A DNA stretch of 64,000 nt from Eulemur rufifrons (Eukaryota > Chordata > Mammalia > Primates > Lemuridae): contig NC_090986.1 of NCBI RefSeq assembly GCF_041146395.1, positions 42,506,001 through 42,570,000 on the forward strand, given 5' to 3'. This document shows positions 62,331 through 64,000 of this stretch, piece after piece (position 1 is the stretch's first letter; every line of letters begins with the position of its first letter). The notes below the pieces were generated by a model. The model saw only the letters and a program-made list of their open reading frames with translations, had not been told where the DNA came from and did no database searches. The translations under genes were made by a program, and so were the position numbers.

Positions 62331-64000
62331 TTCTACTTTATTTTTTTCTTTCATGCTAGATGTATTTTTAAGATTTTTTTCAGAACTTATTCTAATATAA
62401 TCAAAGGACATGAAACAATCAAATAGGTAGATCATCTTTTAAAATTTGGATGGACTACATACAAAATTAAATGGACTTAATATTTCATCCTTTATGTTGT
62501 AAATGTCATTTATTTCTCCTCAGCTATTTTTTTTTTTTTTTTTGGTAGGGAAAAAAAAAAAAAGCCCAAGCAATTAATTAGCTCAGGAAGCATAATTTCT
62601 GAATAATACTTATATCCTTTAAGTTTTTCCTATAGATGAGGCAGAACTCTAACCCTAACCTACTGATTCTCAGTCCCAAAAAATGCCCATTCTCAATGAA
62701 AGGAGTCAAAACCATGCGAGTTCTAAGCTGACACATTCTTTTCAAAAGATTTGCCTCCATCCATCCAGATTTCGGAGTTGCTTTTAAATAATTACAGTTC
62801 AGAAGGCATCACTTATGTGTGTTTCATCTTACATATGCCACGATTATCAAGAAACTTATGAAACATAATCTGATGATTTTCAGAATCTGGATCTGGCCTT
62901 CTGAAGAGTTTTGCCAGTTAGCCAACCCTGTTTCAGAAAAACTACGTGCTAAATGGGGCACTTCATTGGCAAAGGCAGTAATTTCTGAGCTTTTATTTAG
63001 AAGAGATGAGAAAAGAAAGATAAATTGTGAAGAGAATTAGTAACACAACCTTTCAATTGCAGGTATTTCAATTGATTAACTGTCAGACCAAGCATTTCCC
63101 TAAATTCAGCAAACCAACTCAATCTGTCTTTTAAAATATTCTTTGCAATTTGTTAAGGCTTTTTGCCTAATCGAGAACACTACACCCCTACTATTAGTTC
63201 AGGTTTGATTTGTAGGTTGGAATTATTTTCCACAGAGAGATCTACACATTGCATTATAATCTGTACATTATAACCCAGTTCATTGAAACTCTTAAAACAG
63301 CCAAGGAATATGCCAGAAGATTTTAAATAGGTACACAAATGATAGTTGAAGATGTCTTTCTTATTGTCTTCAAGATTTGTTACAATTATGATATCCCTTC
63401 ATGCTCTGAACTTAAATAGAGTAGCTCCCCATAAACTATTTCTTTCCAACATGGGTAAGAAACTTTCATTCAACATTAACAGATGCTGACTGGGGGACTA
63501 TTTGGAAAGGACAGGTTGTACACCTGCAATCTCATTTCTTAGAACCTATTAAAGTAATTTTCAGCTAAAATCCCTATTTACTCACAGAAACAAGAGGGAT
63601 AAAACTGGCAGTTTTCTAGCCACATGGAGTATGCTGTTCTCTACCGTTGATCTTGATAAAGCAACCTCAGTTTCACAAACCACTGAAAAACTAGAATTTA
63701 ACCGGCTGGCAGAAGAGCCAAAGCATCAATATGTCTTCAAATGGAGGTCAGGGAGAAGTTAAATTACTGAGCAAATGGGTAAAAATCTCTCCCCTAACGT
63801 ATAGCCTAATTTTTCAGTACATCTCCAGACAACATCGTATGGCTACAGTCGTTTAAATCATTTTATTTCTACATTTTGCTTCATACTAAAAGGAGGATGG
63901 GTCATATGTGACATTGGTGCTCAAAATGGGCAGCAATATATAAGTAAGAACACCTTCTCTGACACAATACTATTGTCAGGGAAGCAACCATCTCTCCTGC
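62331..64000. other. Unassigned DNA with poly-T/poly-A
   Basis: A T-run (about 62527-62543) is followed by an A-run (about 62551-62563), making a T-A hairpin-like low-complexity block. The rest, to the end, has no recognised gene or repeat. Confidence 0.5.

Overview
The window is non-coding, AT-rich primate nuclear DNA. The best clue to the organism is the Alu family. Four dimeric Alus (26526-26895, 28309-28650, 54018-54310, 60399-60724) carry the right-arm block gtgagctaggctgacgcca or its complement. At least three also keep the A/T-rich middle segment (tctatatatatttttagctg or its complement). Both traits are typical of strepsirrhine (lemur/loris) Alus rather than monkey or ape Alus. A 67-bp L1 3' end at 1394-1460 also has a tail unlike human L1PA. 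A Malagasy lemur is my best guess. That is an inference from repeats, because no gene confirms it.

I find no protein-coding exon, tRNA, rRNA or other RNA gene that I can defend. The longest open frames are about 160 codons, match no family I recognise, and lie in low-complexity, repeat-derived or unassigned DNA. The window is therefore read as intergenic or deep intronic sequence made of layered transposable elements.

Layout. 1-7 kb: unassigned sequence, one very short L1 insertion, one MIR. 7-9 kb: an L2 cluster in both orientations. 10-11.7 kb: an old Alu with a fold-back mutation, a MIR, and an antisense L1 3' end. 13.7-19.3 kb: MIR and L2 relics. 22-25.3 kb: sense L1 fragments. 26.5 and 28.3 kb: two well-preserved strepsirrhine Alus with 15-bp target-site duplications. 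28.9-29.8 kb: an old L1/HAL1-like segment. 30.05-30.92 kb: an internally deleted mariner transposon carrying a broken transposase. 31.2-31.8 kb: an L1 relic. 33-35.8 kb: L2 pieces and a MIR split by an Alu. 37.0-37.4 and 50.4-50.7 kb: two MaLR-type LTRs. 40.9-45.2 kb: L2, a FLAM-like monomer and a FRAM-like monomer. 45.96-46.32 kb: a retroviral-type LTR with repeats in its U3. 46.4-46.8 kb: an Alu. 53.4-61 kb: MIR, L2, Alus and hAT-type DNA transposon relics. 61.9-62.3 kb: an L1-like relic. The remainder is unassigned.

No genes act together here. What can be read is insertion history: MIR, L2 and old L1/hAT relics first, then MaLR LTRs and 7SL-derived monomers (FLAM/FRAM-like), then dimeric Alus, the mariner and the youngest L1 scrap. 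I did not find a previously undescribed functional system. The items most worth a check are the mariner with its unusual terminal repeats, the double hairpin in the 10.1-kb Alu, the U3 repeats in the 46-kb LTR, and two local duplications (48.8/51.0 kb and 59.0-59.1 kb). Family names are from memory of repeat consensus sequences, and boundaries are approximate unless a target-site duplication is cited.
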